From the NCBI GenBank assembly GCA_950097015.1, contig CATNEN010000039.1, positions 8,448,501 to 8,512,500 on the forward strand: a DNA stretch of 64,000 nt. The letters run 5' to 3'. The DNA is from Macrostomum hystrix. Its lineage: Eukaryota > Platyhelminthes > Macrostomidae. A program made the position numbers and the translations under genes. Each line of letters begins with the position of its first letter. Within the stretch, counting starts at the first letter, position 1. The notes beneath the pieces were generated by a model. It was not told the origin of the DNA and did not search any database. It saw only the letters and a list, made by a program, of their open reading frames with translations. This document shows positions 1 through 12,200 of this stretch, one piece after another.

Positions 1-2
1 TC

Positions 3-2747
3 GAACACTGCATCCCGACGACGGGCCCTCCGGTACATGCCAGGGCGCGCCGCCTGCCACCCGACAAGCTGGCTGCAGCCAGGGAGGAGTTTCGCAACCT
101 GGAGCAGCTCGGAATCGTGCGGCGGTCCAGCAGCCCGTGGTCGTCGCCGCTGCACATGGTGCCTAAGGCTTCCGGCGGTTTCCGGCCCTGCGGCGATTTC
201 AGGCGTCTCAACGACGCCACGGTGCCAGACCGCTACCCTGTGCCGCATATCCAAGACTTTTCGGCGCGGCTGACCGGCTGCACCGTGTTCTCTAAGATTG
301 ACCTGGTGCGCGGCTACCACCAGATCCCAGTCGCCGAGGCCGACATCCCGAAGACCGCCGTAATAACGCCCTTCGGGCTGTTCGAGTTCCTCCGCATGCC
401 ATTTGGCCTGAAAAACGCGGCACAGGCCTTCCAGCGCTTAGTGGACTCGATTTGCCAGGACCTGCCAGCAGTTTTCGCCTACATCGACGATTTCCTGGTG
501 GCCAGCAACAGCCTTGAGCAGCACGAGGAGCACCTGCGGCAGCTGTTCCAGCGCCTCGCTGACAACGGCCTGTTGCTGAACCCGGCCAAGTGCCAGTTCG
601 GCCGCAGCCAGATCGACTTCCTGGGCCACAGGATCAGCGCCGCGGGTGCCGTGCCGCTGCCGGACAAAGTCGACGTCATCGCCCGATTCGCGCCGCCCAC
701 GACGGTGAAGGGCCTCCAGGAGTTCGCCGGCATGGTGAACTTCTATCACCGCTTTGTGCCCCGCGCTGCCCAGCTGCTGCGCCCGATCTACCAGGCCATG
801 TCCGGCAAGGGGAAGCTGGTGCAGTGGACGCCAGAGCTGACCGAGGCTTTCGACAATACCAAGCGAGCGCTCGCTAACGCAGCCATGCTGGCGCACCCCA
901 GGCCCGAGGCGCCGATGGCCCTCACAGTCGACGCTTCCGACACGGCCGTCGGCGCCGTCCTCGAACAGCACGTCGGCCTCGCCTGGCAGCCACTTGCCTT
1001 CTTCAGCCGCCAGCTGAGGCCAGCGGAGCAGAAGTACAGCGCTTTCGACCGCGAGCTTCTGGCGCTGTACCTAGCGGTCCGCCACTTTCGTTTCTTCCTG
1101 GAGGGGCGCCCATTCACCGCCTACACGGACCACAAACCGCTGGCCGCCGCCATGGCCAAGCTGTCCGACCCGTGGTCCGCCCGACAGCAACGCCACCTGG
1201 CGTACGTTAGCGAGTTCACCACGGACGTCCAGCACATCGCCGGCAAGGACAACCCGGTGGCCGACGCGCTGTCCCGCTGCACCGTGGCCAGTGTGCTACC
1301 TGGCGTCGACTATGCCGCCATGGCGCGGGTCCAGCAGGCCCCCACCGAGCCACACTCCGGGCTTCGGTTGGAGCGAGTGAGCCTCCGCGCAGGCCTGGAG
1401 TTGCTCTGCGACGTCTCCACCGGTCGGCCCCGCCCGCTGGTGCCGCCTGATTTCCGACGGCCGGTGTTCGACGCCATCCACGGCCTCGCGCACCCCTCCA
1501 TCCGCAGCTCCCGCCGCCTTATCGCCGACCGTTTCGTCTGGCCCGGCCTCAACCGGGACGTCGGCCTTTGGGCTCGCAGCTGCGTCGCCTGCCAGACGGC
1601 TAAAGTCCAGCGGCACGTGGTCAGCGAGCCGGACAGCATCCCGGTGCCTCGCGATCGTTTCGCACACGTGCACATCGACCTGGTCGGCCCGCTGCCGCCG
1701 TCGCAAGGTTTCACGCACCTGCTGACCGTGGTCGACCGTTTCACGCGCTGGCCGGAAGCAATCCCGCTGGCCGACACCTCCGCGGCCACCTGCGCCGGCG
1801 CCTTCATCACGCACTGGGTCGCCCGTTTCGGCGTGCCTGGCGACCTCACCTCCGACCGCGGCCCGCAATTCACCTCGGAGCTGTGGGCGAACGTCTCCCG
1901 CCTGCTGGGCATGCAGCTGCACCAGACGACGGCTTTTCATCCACAGGCCAACGGGCTGGTCGAGCGTTTTCATCGACATCTCAAGGCCTCCTTGATGGCG
2001 CGGCTGAGAGGGCCGTCCTGGACTACCGAGTTGCCCTGGGTGCTGCTGGGCATCCGCACGGCGCCCAAGGAGGATTTCGGCGTTTCTTCGGCCGAAATGG
2101 TGTACGGCGTCCCACTGGCGGTGCCTGGCGAGTGCCTGCAGGCCGGCCCACCCACCGCGAGCCACGACGGTTTTCTGACCCACCTGCGCCAGGCCGTGCA
2201 GGCTTTCCGGCCGCCACCGACCTCCCAACACGGTCGCCGTGCCACCGCCTGGCCGACTGCCCTGGACGCCTGCACGCACGTTTTCGTCCGCCGCGACGGG
2301 CACCGGCCGGCACTGCAGCCGCCTTACCTCGGCCCCTTCAAGGTGCTGAAGCGCGGCGCCAAGGCGTTCCTCCTCGACCTCGTCACCCGGCAGGACCACG
2401 TGTCGGTGGACCGGCTCAAGCCGGCAACGCTCGACCCAACCAGCCCGGCTCCGACGCCGCAACTTCGCCCGCGCGGCCGGCCGCCGCGGGACCCAACGAC
2501 ACGCCCGCCTAGCGTTCCCGGCACCAAAGCAGAGCCGGCCGCCACTCCACCGGTCACCCCTCCGCCGGTTCCTCTGCGTCGGCGCCAGCCGCAGCGCCGG
2601 TGCCGGCGGGTACCGAAGGCCACCGCTGGGGGGGAGCCCTGTGGCGGTCAAGGGCAAGTGCACTCGGTGGCAGCCACTTGCAAGCCGTTCTGCCCGCCGA
2701 CTTCTCACACCACCCCACGTCTGCACGCGGCCAACCCCGGGGGTTAG
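3..2747 (+). CDS. pol: Ty3/gypsy pol polyprotein, C-terminal part (RT-RNase H-integrase)
   Basis: One uninterrupted frame enters from beyond the window edge and ends at 2747, so the first ATG inside it is not the start. Reverse transcriptase occupies the first third, with the catalytic YIDD box in [11 protein letters not shown] near 480-500. RNase H follows, with [14 protein letters not shown] as its first acidic motif. The integrase has an HHCC zinc finger ending in CVACQTAK. Its DDE triad is visible as [16 protein letters not shown] and [11 protein letters not shown], so all three acidic residues are kept. The last 100 or so residues are proline- and arginine-rich with no recognised domain. 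The enzyme copies element RNA and integrates the cDNA. No stop or frameshift is seen across more than 900 codons. The long open frame on the opposite strand at 1296-2726 is a GC-rich shadow. Confidence 0.92.
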   Translation, partial: EHCIPTTGPPVHARARRLPPDKLAAAREEFRNLEQLGIVRRSSSPWSSPLHMVPKASGGFRPCGDFRRLNDATVPDRYPVPHIQDFSARLTGCTVFSKIDLVRGYHQIPVAEADIPKTAVITPFGLFEFLRMPFGLKNAAQAFQRLVDSICQDLPAVFAYIDDFLVASNSLEQHEEHLRQLFQRLADNGLLLNPAKCQFGRSQIDFLGHRISAAGAVPLPDKVDVIARFAPPTTVKGLQEFAGMVNFYHRFVPRAAQLLRPIYQAMSGKGKLVQWTPELTEAFDNTKRALANAAMLAHPRPEAPMALTVDASDTAVGAVLEQHVGLAWQPLAFFSRQLRPAEQKYSAFDRELLALYLAVRHFRFFLEGRPFTAYTDHKPLAAAMAKLSDPWSARQQRHLAYVSEFTTDVQHIAGKDNPVADALSRCTVASVLPGVDYAAMARVQQAPTEPHSGLRLERVSLRAGLELLCDVSTGRPRPLVPPDFRRPVFDAIHGLAHPSIRSSRRLIADRFVWPGLNRDVGLWARSCVACQTAKVQRHVVSEPDSIPVPRDRFAHVHIDLVGPLPPSQGFTHLLTVVDRFTRWPEAIPLADTSAATCAGAFITHWVARFGVPGDLTSDRGPQFTSELWANVSRLLGMQLHQTTAFHPQANGLVERFHRHLKASLMARLRGPSWTTELPWVLLGIRTAPKEDFGVSSAEMVYGVPLAVPGECLQAGPPTASHDGFLTHLRQAVQAFRPPPTSQHGRRATAWPTALDACTHVFVRRDGHRPALQPPYLGPFKVLKRGAKAFLLDLVTRQDHVSVDRLKPATLDPTSPAPTPQLRPRGRPPRDPTTRPPSVPGTKAEPAATPPVTPPPVPLRRRQPQRRCRRVPKATAGGEPCGGQGQVHSVAATCKPFCPPTSHTTPRLHAANPGG

Positions 2748-2777
2748 GGGTGGGCGCCACCCCTCCCCAGCGTGGCG

Positions 2778-2935
2778 TGTTTGGGCGGTGTGACCTTGAC
2801 TTTTTTACCGCTTGTTTACGCGATGGCCGTATAAGACTGTTTGCGTGCGCCTCCTTCTGTTTATCCTTTTCCGCGTTTCACTTTGCTCTCCGCAAATATA
2901 CGTTTCGCACGCAGTAGCTAGTTACCCGCTACACA
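2778..2935 (+). repeat. putative 3' LTR (about 155 bp)
   Basis: The segment starts TGTTTGGGCGG just after the purine-rich tract and ends ...CGCTACACA where the composition changes. It therefore has TG...CA ends, and it contains a TATA-like word (TATAAG) at 2830-2835. The 5' LTR is outside the window, so the boundaries cannot be confirmed by pairing. Confidence 0.45.
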
Positions 2936-5900
2936 TGTATATATAGATTACAGGCATGCAATACTACTAGTCTTAGTAGTGCAACAAACAACTTTTAGAA
3001 ATACTTCACTAAAATAGATGCCTACTAGAAATGATAATATTAGAGGTAAAATGATATGCTGAAGCGAGTATGGTAAAATTCATTCTTTTAAACACAGAAA
3101 TAGTTCACTTTTGTGTTAGAGATAGCACAAAAGGCCAGTTGATTAGTGAAATATGTTTGGTTATTATCAGCTTATTTACACAGACTTTATAGGGAAATAT
3201 ACAGGCCTAATCATTTCAACTGTCATGTATGATTCCTAGAAAAACGTTGGGCATATAATAATTAATATGTGATTAGTTCTTATAAATAATAGGATTAAAT
3301 GAATTAATTTATCTTAAAAATTAACTAACTGGGCCAATCCTAGATAAACTTTAGCTATAGCACTTTAGACCTAAACTAGCTATAGTACTAGACTGAGTAA
3401 TTCTTTTGATCATCTTGTTAAAATGGTCCATACCTAGTGGTTTTGGTATTATAATTTTGGTATAGGATTATTATGGCCCAAACTATATTGTGCTAGGCAT
3501 ATTAATTGCCTATATTACAAACATAATACTAGTAGTTAAGTTTGATATTTTGATATTTTACTTTGAAAAAATATAAATTTTAGAGCTCGCTCTAGTACTT
3601 ACATGTCAGACAGTAAATAAGCTATCCATTAGTACTTGTAACTTAGCTTTCATAAAAAAAAATCTTTATAAATCTAAAAAAAATAGGTAAATTGCTAATT
3701 TACTAATGGTTAAAATAAGTTTAAGTGAAATACAACTAAAGGCAACTATAAAAGGATCTTATGTTTACACCAGCCACAGTTACTGGTCACTATCTATCAG
3801 TCTAAAGCACTGTTCAATAGAGTGCTTTGCTGTGGCAGGTGGTGGTTGAGACTGTCCTACTATACCATGACAAGACAGAGACATTGACAGGCTAATAGCC
3901 AAGACAGACATTTGCATCTAGACTTGGCACAACTTCTCAAGCTATTAATAATTTTGGGAAAAAGACCATGTTCAAAATAGCTTAGCTAAAACACATTGTG
4001 TTAGCAGTGGCTTTAACTGGTAGTCCCAGGCATAGCAAGGGCAGCCTCACACGTAAAAATACATAGACTAAATTTCTAGGATGAAAAATGAAAAATGGGA
4101 TAGACCCTGTCTGCTCACTAGATATTGACACTAAAAGGGATGCCATCTGTGATTTGACACAGCATCTATGCTCCATGTGAAATTTAGGGCTTACTTTGTT
4201 TGCTGCTTTTGTTGATGGTTTTAGCAAAACCTAAGTACAATTTATGAAGATATTCTAGACTTACAGCTGATTTGTCACAAAGAATTGCATCCAGGTAGTA
4301 TGTGCCACTCCTAGTCCATGGCTGCAGTGTTGACAACAATGTGAACTATTGTCAGCATTAGCTTGCTTGGTATATATAAAAAATCTTGCAGTGATTTTGA
4401 ATGGCTGATATGGAACTTGGTGAACTTGGGTTCTACATGGGCTGAAACTGGTAACTCAGCCTTGATTCTCCACTGCAATCTACAGTATATCTGGCCTGTT
4501 AGTCAGCTTAGACCATTACAAATGGGTAAATCCCAAACAGTGATACAATCAATAGCTTAGGCAAGCAACACCATTGTCTCATCTTGGTAAGCCATTTAGA
4601 ATAGGGGCATACATACGCAACCTCCCAAATCTTAGCCGGCCTTGCGACTTAGTTTTTGCTCTCATTTGCGACTTAGTTCGTTTCATTGCTCTATTTACGA
4701 CTTAGTTTGCTCTCATTTGCTCTCTTTTTCTCTCCCCTTTTTCCTTTTCTTCATGCCTTCCTTTTTTGTCCCTTGGTCCCCCCTGTGATTTTTTGGCACT
4801 TGGTCGATTGGTTTTTGCGACTTACCTTGCTTGGCCCTCGTTTCACCCGGCCGGTTCGGCCGGGTCGGCCGGGTGTTGCGCATGTATGAATAGGGGTTAG
4901 ACTAAATGTTTTAGCAGATCTATTATAATGATAATGTAATAGGCTATTAAAATTGTGGGCATAAATACTTTTAGCAATAACTATTTTGACCCAAAATCTT
5001 ATTTAACTAAAAAAGTTAAGCCTACTTAAAAAAATAAATTTGTAAAATGTTTTCTAAATTATAGACTATATTTTTATCACAAAATATTTACTTTGTGTTT
5101 GTTAATTTGTCTAATTAGACTGTTAAGAAAGAGTTTCAAGTTTAAAAGACAAAAGTTTCTACTAAACTGAAATATTCAACAAATTTTGATGATTTTTTTT
5201 AAGTTAATTGACTACACTAACGAGTATGTTTGCCTTTAGGCCTATACAATATTTAAAGTAATAAAAGATAAAGTCAGTATATAGGCCTAATTAAATTGAA
5301 TAATTGAAGTGTTCAGAATATTTTTTTAATTTTGAGGTAAAATCTAAAGCAACTTTACATTGCTATCAAAAAAATTCATTAGTAAACAATTTTTTCAAAG
5401 CAATTAATTAGAGCATGAGTGGGCCAAAATAGTTTTATGTCTAGGCTGAAATGGGTTTGGGCCAATGAGAAATGGTTATGGCTGAAATTGTTAGTGGCCA
5501 AAGCAACCTGAAATCATACATGCTTTTTACAATAGCTAATATAAATACTAGCTAAGCATAGGCCTAGGCAAAAAACATTTCTGCGTGTGTAAGCAAAAAG
5601 GATAAAAGTATTGAACAATAAACATAGGCCAATTATCTAGAATTTTAGTAGAAGGTAGAAGGTAGAAGAAAACCATATGTAATTAGAAGAAAACAAGAAA
5701 TATTAAATTTTCGGAATGAGTGCAAGCTCGAAGCTACAGTAAATATAACTTTTTTAAAACTAGGAGCCTACAAGACAACAAGCAAAAGCCAGTTGCCAAA
5801 GAGTAAAATGCTCTGGGCTAACCCCAGAAACCCACTTTGGATTTACCACTTGCTGACCATTTTGTTATCCTACCACTACGACAATAAATAACCCTACCCT

Positions 5901-6934
5901 GCAACTTAACAAAATATATTTCACGACATTCTGAAATGATACAAGATATTAGGAATTTAGGAAAGCTTATATCGGTTGGTTGTGTTGTGTTTAATTATTG
6001 AACATTTCTTTGAAAAATTTTATGAAACGAATTAAAGACGAGCATTTAAAGACGAATATGGTTTCTGAGCTGTTTGCATTGATATTATAAAACTTAGTTT
6101 GTGTATTACTAAAATAATCGTTTCTGTGATATTATAGGAAAATATTTACAGCAGTACATTTGTTTTAACAACGTACAACATGCTAAGTACAACAATATTA
6201 ACAACAATAGTGTCTAGACTCTAGTAACTGAAACTAGTTTTTTATATGATTCGTATAGACAAAGAAATAACTACTGTTTTTAATACCTTCGTAGCTTCCA
6301 CTTCACTTGGGTATTAATGCCGAAGGATTCAGTTTTTTTCTAAGAAGGCTAATAAAGCAAAACTCCTTGATTCTAACGAGACAGGATGAATAAGTTGAGT
6401 AATCAGAAAAAATCTGATAGTAGGGGCCTAACAGACCTCATGGTAAAATTAAAAAGTAAAAAATGAAGTTGTTATTCTTTCAATAATTAGCTCATTGCAC
6501 AAGCACAAAATTTGCCAAATAGATAAGTAGGTAATATAGGTAATTTGTTAGCCAACAGCCACAGCTAGCTTAGCTAGACCCGAGGGCTAGGCCTACAAGG
6601 CTACTATTTCATTTTTTTTTATGCTAGGCCCAAACGTCATGAACAAACAAATTCACGAGAAAAAGCATGTGCACAGGCCTATCTATTGAAGTATGTTACA
6701 GTACTTTAATTTGTAACTGGGCCCTGTTTATAATATTTAATTACCTATTGTCATATTGGGCGTAAATTTACTTTAGTTCGCGAAATTATATTCCTCTTTT
6801 AAAATGGTGCCAATGACACTGAAATGATGAATGGGAGTTGTCTATGGCCCATAGTAGCCGCGTAGAGTTGTTTGGGGCACAGAAATTCGGCTGAGTTTTA
6901 TTGAGCCCTCACTATAGTTTGGATTTTAGAGACT
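2936..6934. other. AT-rich spacer, no gene seen
   Basis: About 4 kb of AT-rich DNA, rich in the short palindromes AGGCCT and CTAG. No open frame looks coding. Around 4620-4880 there is a pyrimidine-rich stretch with four or five copies of GCGACTTA, ending in a GC-rich hairpin. It may be a relic of a mobile element but has no recognisable protein. Confidence 0.6.
4845..4865. other. perfect GC-rich hairpin
   Basis: ACCCGGCCG and CGGCCGGGT form a 9-bp perfect stem around a GTT triloop, followed by a further CGGCCGGGT copy. It is isolated in AT-rich DNA at the end of a pyrimidine-rich repeat-like segment. Function unknown. Confidence 0.5.
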
Positions 6935-7217
6935 TCAAGACTCTTCTGATTTGCAAATGGCTGGGCAGCCCCCATGACCATAGTGGATTGTGCCACCGAA
7001 TGAAGTTCTGCAGACACAGGCACTGACGGAACTAAATATGAATTCAAGGGATCTGATGGAAGTGACGGCAAGTACTGACGAGACTATGTGGCATGGCACT
7101 AGCAATGCCCTCTTTGAATTGCACATCCAAGAGTATCTATGGCAACGCCTTCACCCGGGGCCTTCCAAGGCTTTTGGCAGCATTCTTTACTGGATTCGTC
7201 ATTATTACCCAGTTTAG
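6935..7217 (+). pseudogene. possible transposase C-terminal fragment (Merlin/IS1016-like)
   Basis: The frame ending at 7217 encodes a tail reading HIQEYLWQRL...AFGSILYWIRHYYPV. The pattern of a short helix with EYLWR-like residues followed by a hydrophobic helix and a terminal YP resembles the end of ISXO2/Merlin DDE transposases. Only the last 70 or so codons are seen, there is no ATG context, and the DDE core is not visible. It could equally be chance or an exon of an unknown gene. Confidence 0.22.
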
Positions 7218-7445
7218 GAATCTGAGACAGTCAGGACTGTATTGAACTGAACTGAACAATGCTCAGTGCTGTTTAAAAATGTTTCGTACCAGTTGTGTTA
7301 CCAGTTCAGGTTATCCACTTCATTGTTTAACATTTTAAAAGAAGAAAATAATTTCACAAATGAAAGTAAATTTACGCCTCATATTGATATATTCTTTTTG
7401 TGTTCACAATTTAAAGACAACTAAAAAATCCTAGTAGTATTAGGC

Positions 7446-7869
7446 CCGGTACCTGGACACTTTGTCATCTTACTACTTTGTCATCCAGATGATGATCTGT
7501 CCAATATCTCAGAGGGTGGATGACGAAGAGACTTAGACTTGTGGACACTTTGTCATCTATAAAACAAAATTTTTCAAAGTTAGAACAGAACCACCCCTCC
7601 CCACCTCCTCACATCGTGTTGGCACCTATCTTTCAACTCTTATAATGAAATCAGTTTTGACACCTCTTTTTGACAATTTAGAGTGTGAAGTGTGTTCATA
7701 CCTCTGCCCCACCACCCCACCCTCACTTTATTGATGACAAACTTGATTGCTTGTTATTAGTAGATAACGAACTGAACAAACTTTAAAGCATGCCAATTGG
7801 CTAGATGACGAAGTGTCCTACCTTCCAAGTGGATGACGAAGTTGTAAGATGACGAAGTGTCTAGGATCC
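7446..7869. mobile_element. MITE-like inverted-repeat element with 6-bp target duplication
   Basis: The ends are inverted copies of each other over about 40 bp. The left end reads GGTACCTGGACACTTTGTCA and the right end, reversed, reads GGATCCTAGACACTTCGTCA, and both continue with TCTTAC and a second TTGTCATCCA-type module. TTAGGC lies directly outside both ends (7440-7445 and 7870-7875), as expected for a target duplication. Extra internal copies of the GACACTTTGTCATC module occur near 7541 and 7803. No transposase is encoded, so it is non-autonomous. Confidence 0.6.
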
Positions 7870-9233
7870 TTAGGCTTAATCCCCTAACTACTTTAAAAAA
7901 TGCAAATCCTATTAAGTATTGTGTATAAGTATAAGTTATAAATTTAGTATTTAAATGTAAACATAATCATTTTTGCCAATTGTGCTGTTTGAATGATTTT
8001 TTTAGTGTTTTGTTATCAATGACAATACTAGGTACTAGGGAGGTTATAGGCCTAGCCTTGTGGTTAGAGTACCAGACGCATAACTTAAGTTTAGGGGTTC
8101 AATTCCCCATTCCACTTGAACAATCTGTATCCTTTAGCAAGACACTTAGGCCTAACTATTCATCGCTTGTACATTTATCTATCTGTTAAATGGGTACAAG
8201 CATGGTGAAAGAGTTGCAAGTTCAGATTGTGTATAATTTGTTGTTTTTTAAATCTAGACGAGACTAGAAAAAGGAAACAACAAATCTTGGCAATGAGATG
8301 ATCAAATAGTTAGTCTCTAATAACTGCAACTAACTTTTAAATCAGTCAAAGTAAGCTAAATGAAAAATTGTAGAAGTGAGTTTTACTAACAAGTTTTTGC
8401 TTTGTTTTAATCGTCCATTGGGTCCATAATGTTGTTTACAGGGACCCCTTCCATTGACCCTATTCAAAGTCACCCTTGAAATCACAACACTTGGAGAGAA
8501 GTGGATTAAAGAACAAGTAAATTATAGCTAATACAATTGTAGATTGTAATACAAAAGTAGTAAACTTTTTGGTCCTTGAATATAATTAAAAACTATGTAA
8601 TAAAACTGATATATATTTATGTTCTTCTTGTATTTTTGATAGGCCTATATGTATTATTTGATTCATTACAAAGCAAATAATTCAATCTAAACTAGCTTTG
8701 GTTAGACAATTTAACAGATGGACTTATGTCCTTTGCATTTTTTTCAACAAGCATGTTGCACTTCTACATTGATGATCACATGTACACATTTTTTACTATT
8801 TTTTCTTCTATGCACAGTTCTTAATTAATTTTTGTTGCATATCTTGGTAAAACTAGGGGGGGGGGGCTTGTCACACATTTGAGAACACCCTGTGTTTATA
8901 CACCAATATGTATGATTCTAATTGCATCCACACTATTTTACATATATTCCAATAAGGTTTAAAAAAGTTTTTTTTCTGCTTATTTTTTTTAAACATTTAC
9001 TAGTCAATTTAATATACAAGTTAACATGTGAAAGTTCTGATGGCTAGGCCAATATTGACCTAAAATGTTTTGCTTATATCAAAAGCTTAAGTTTATCTTT
9101 TTATTATTATACAAATTGACTTCATATAAATGTGAATTGTGTAAAAACTATTATACAAACACTTTTCATCTTGAAATGTATGTACTTAACTTTAGCGTAC
9201 ACCAATTGCAGTCTTTTGAGTCCCTCAGAACCA
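7870..9233. other. spacer upstream of the kinase gene
   Basis: Apart from the SINE this is AT-rich sequence with no coding signal. A candidate 3' splice site (CACCAATTGCAG) at 9211 lies 22 bp before the kinase ATG, so an upstream 5' UTR exon probably lies somewhere in this spacer or further left. A G9 run is at about 8858-8867. Confidence 0.5.
8050..8215 (+). repeat. tRNA-derived SINE
   Basis: A tRNA-like head runs from about 8052 to 8117, with an A-box-like TGGTTAGAGTACC (8061-8073) and a B-box-like GGGGTTCAATTCC (8094-8106). Downstream is CTTTAGCAAGACACTTAG, a word resembling the conserved central part of several animal SINEs. It would have been transcribed by RNA polymerase III and moved by a LINE. 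No intact tRNA fold is expected, so it is not a tRNA gene. Confidence 0.6.
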
Positions 9234-12200
9234 ATGGAGCGAATAAGCACCAATCTGGAAGTAAAGTCCGGCTTCTTGCTGAAGAAGTCTCAAAATCGAC
9301 ACTTTTTTACTAGAGAAAATTACAAGCGAAGATTCTTTTCATTGACGCCAACAAGCCTCCAGTACTTTGAGCCCTCTGAAGATGTAATTATTTGAACCCA
9401 TTTTTAATTCAGTCCTAGAATCCCACTTCAGTAACAGGATCGCATCTACATTCGCACTAGAAATCATGAGATCCCATCTAGCCTCAGACACAAAAAAATT
9501 ATAATTAGAAATTCTAGGATCCCATCTAGACTCAAACTAAAAGATCCCCATAATCTGTAGCCTCTCTAATGTAACTCACGCAGAATCCGCGGCACAAGCT
9601 CAAGGGTCGCATCTTTCTGGCGCTAATGCGGGTGGTGGAGACTGTACAGCGTGGCGCATTCGACAGTCATCAGTCGCCGGATCAAACTAGCGACTCCTGC
9701 GCCCTTCAGATTGTGTACGTGGAGGACGCGTACGACACCTTCTACACAATGTATGCTCAGGCGCCCAGCCAATCAGAGCGCGACGCCTGGCTAGCCGCTG
9801 TCAGGCATCACGCGGCATTGCGTTGCGCCAAGTTCGCGCCAGTCTATCATCCGGGCGTCTGGCGGGCGGGTCGGTTCGCCTGCTGCTCCACCGGTGACAA
9901 GCGCGCACCGGGCTGTCAACCCGCCACACCGCATGACGCCGCCGCCCCCAATGCACCGCAGAGTGTCGAAGGCAATGGGCTCAGTCGGATTCCTTTGGCG
10001 CCTCATAGCAGGTCGCTTTCTAATCTTCAGCAGCAGCAGCAGCAGGCGAATCCTGCCGGAGCCACAGCTGTGACTCCTGGAGCCGCTGTTGATGACAGTC
10101 CGGGTGCTGCAGCGGCGGCGCCTTTGGCACCAAATCCAGCTGGCGACAACATTGTAGTGGCTATTCACAGTTTCCGTCCAATGCGGGAGAACCAGATTGC
10201 ATTGGAAAAGGTAAAAGGCATATAAAATGTGTAGACTCGGGTGCTCCAGTTCACCCAGCTATAAAACTTTTACTAGCAGATCTGTTCTGGAACTTTTGGT
10301 TGGTGTGACAGCCTCCCCAGTCCGCGGACAAATTAGATGTACACACCCTGCTGCAGTTGGTGTGAGCCTCCCCAGTCGACGGACCAAACAGATGTACACC
10401 GCCTGCTGCAATAGCTGCGGCTGAGCCATGTTCCGTGCATGGGGCCAGCTCGGCTAGGTGTCATTTATTAAATCTATTCTATATAGATGTGGTGACTGTG
10501 GTCGTTACGCGATCCCAGGCCTGCAGTACCATTAAGTAAACTACGGGTAATCACTGAACCAGGCGTTATGACGCTGACGCAGTACTACTAAAGCAAGATC
10601 GTACAATACGGACCTGGCACTCCGATAGTAAAAAGCACGATTGCAGCGCTTACCGGTCGAAACGCAGAATGACGCAGGTGGCTTCTCCGACAAGTTATTT
10701 CGGTGTATTTGATTTCTTTCAGGCAATAAAATGAGTCTTCGCAGTAAGAGACAGTCTTGGCGGCTCGAGGGTCAAACGCGATCACAAGAAGCGCACAAGA
10801 GGTGCCCCGGCATGGTCAGAAAATAACAAAAATAGGGCGGGGTGGGGTTGTACGCGCTGGCGGGTCAGACGGGCAAAACTGATTGGCTGGAGGGTTAGGG
10901 TTAGGCTGGGGTAAGGGTTTACAGACTGCGCCCAGCCAATCAGGTGGCGGCTCAGGGTACGCAGAGCAGGGAAGAGGGTGAGAGTGTGAGGCCGTGACCG
11001 AGTCAACCAAATTGGGCCTAAAACAACGGGCTGGCGGGCAGCCGACACGCTTTCGCGTTAGTCAGTTACTTCGAAGATTCTAAGAAAGTTTTTGTTTTCG
11101 CAAATTTCAGGGCAATCGCTACGTTGTTGTCGATGGCTCAAATGCCAAGTGGTGGTACGTGCGCGATGCAGCTGGGTGAGTTTGCTGACTTTCAAGTTCC
11201 TATCGGTGTTGCTGCCTATTTTAAAGCGTTTATTTGGGTTGCACAAAAAGTTTTTTTAACGCTTTATTTCAGTGAATGCGGCTATATACCATCCAACTAC
11301 ATTCGCAAGCCAGACAGCTTGGAGACTTTCGAGTGAGTGCTCAGTATGAGTAGTCCTGCCCATTTCTGCATGGTATTTGATTGTGATTTGGTTACTAACT
11401 CACTAATGCAGTGCTAACTAAAGACTTGCGGGTGTGGGATCTGCTAATTTGTGCCTCACAGGTGTGGGATCTGCTAATTTAAGACTCACGGGTGTGGGAT
11501 CTGCTCATTTAAGACTAACGGGTGTGGGATCTGATAATTTGAGACTCACGGGTGTGGGATCTCTTCTTGCTGGCTTCAAACGTGTTTCTTTCTAAAGCAG
11601 ATTTTCGCAGATTGCTCAACTGACCCTGAGCCGCATTTGTCCCCCGCTGACAGTTGGTACTACCGCAAGATCAGCAGGCAAAGAGCGGAACATATGCTGC
11701 TAGATGCCGGCCGAAAAGAGGGCTGCTTTCTAGTCCGCGACTCGGTGTCAAAACAGGACGCCTACACTCTCTCAGTGATGGCCAAGGATGCTAACAAGTC
11801 AGTTCGAGCAAATATTAAATATCGTTATTTTAATTACATAATGTATATACTTTCTTTCTACTATCAGTAGACAGTAGCGAATAAATTTTACTGACATTTT
11901 ACAGCCGAAGCGAATGGCGAGTTCATCACTACCACATTAACATGACTGAAGACAATCAGTATTACCTGTCGGAGAAGCACGCATTTCCGTCCATTCCCGA
12001 GCTAATCTATTATCACAAGCACAATTCCGGGGGTAAGTTTTTATTTGTTTTTACTGCTGGGTAAGCTTGGGTTGAGATAGTAGGATTCGAACTCCCGACC
12101 TCTCAATCCAGGCTTAGTTGTTCGCCTCCGATCGCCGCCAAGTCTGGGCCAGGAGGCGCCGGCGCCGGCGGGTCTCGGCTTCGACGAGCTGGAAGTTGAC

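Larger units (their letters stand above)
1..2935 (+). mobile_element. Ty3/gypsy LTR retrotransposon, 3' half (CsRn1-like)
   Basis: The window opens inside a Ty3/gypsy element. The visible part holds reverse transcriptase, RNase H and integrase in the order typical of this superfamily, followed by a purine-rich tract at about 2738-2756 and a putative 3' LTR. Base composition drops abruptly from GC-rich to AT-rich near 2935, which marks the junction with host DNA. The residues around the RT fingers ([37 protein letters not shown]) recall the CsRn1 clade; that assignment is from memory of the family and is not phylogenetic. The 5' LTR, gag and protease lie outside the window. All visible catalytic motifs are intact, so this is a young or recently active copy. 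Confidence 0.9.

Noticed and set aside
1296-2726. 476-codon minus-strand frame
   Set aside because: Antisense shadow of GC-rich gypsy pol; no recognisable protein.
11590-11653. SH2 exon starting at an earlier AG (11600 or 11610)
   Set aside because: Those acceptors put the SH2 domain out of frame with the preceding phase-2 exon; only the AG at 11653 fits.
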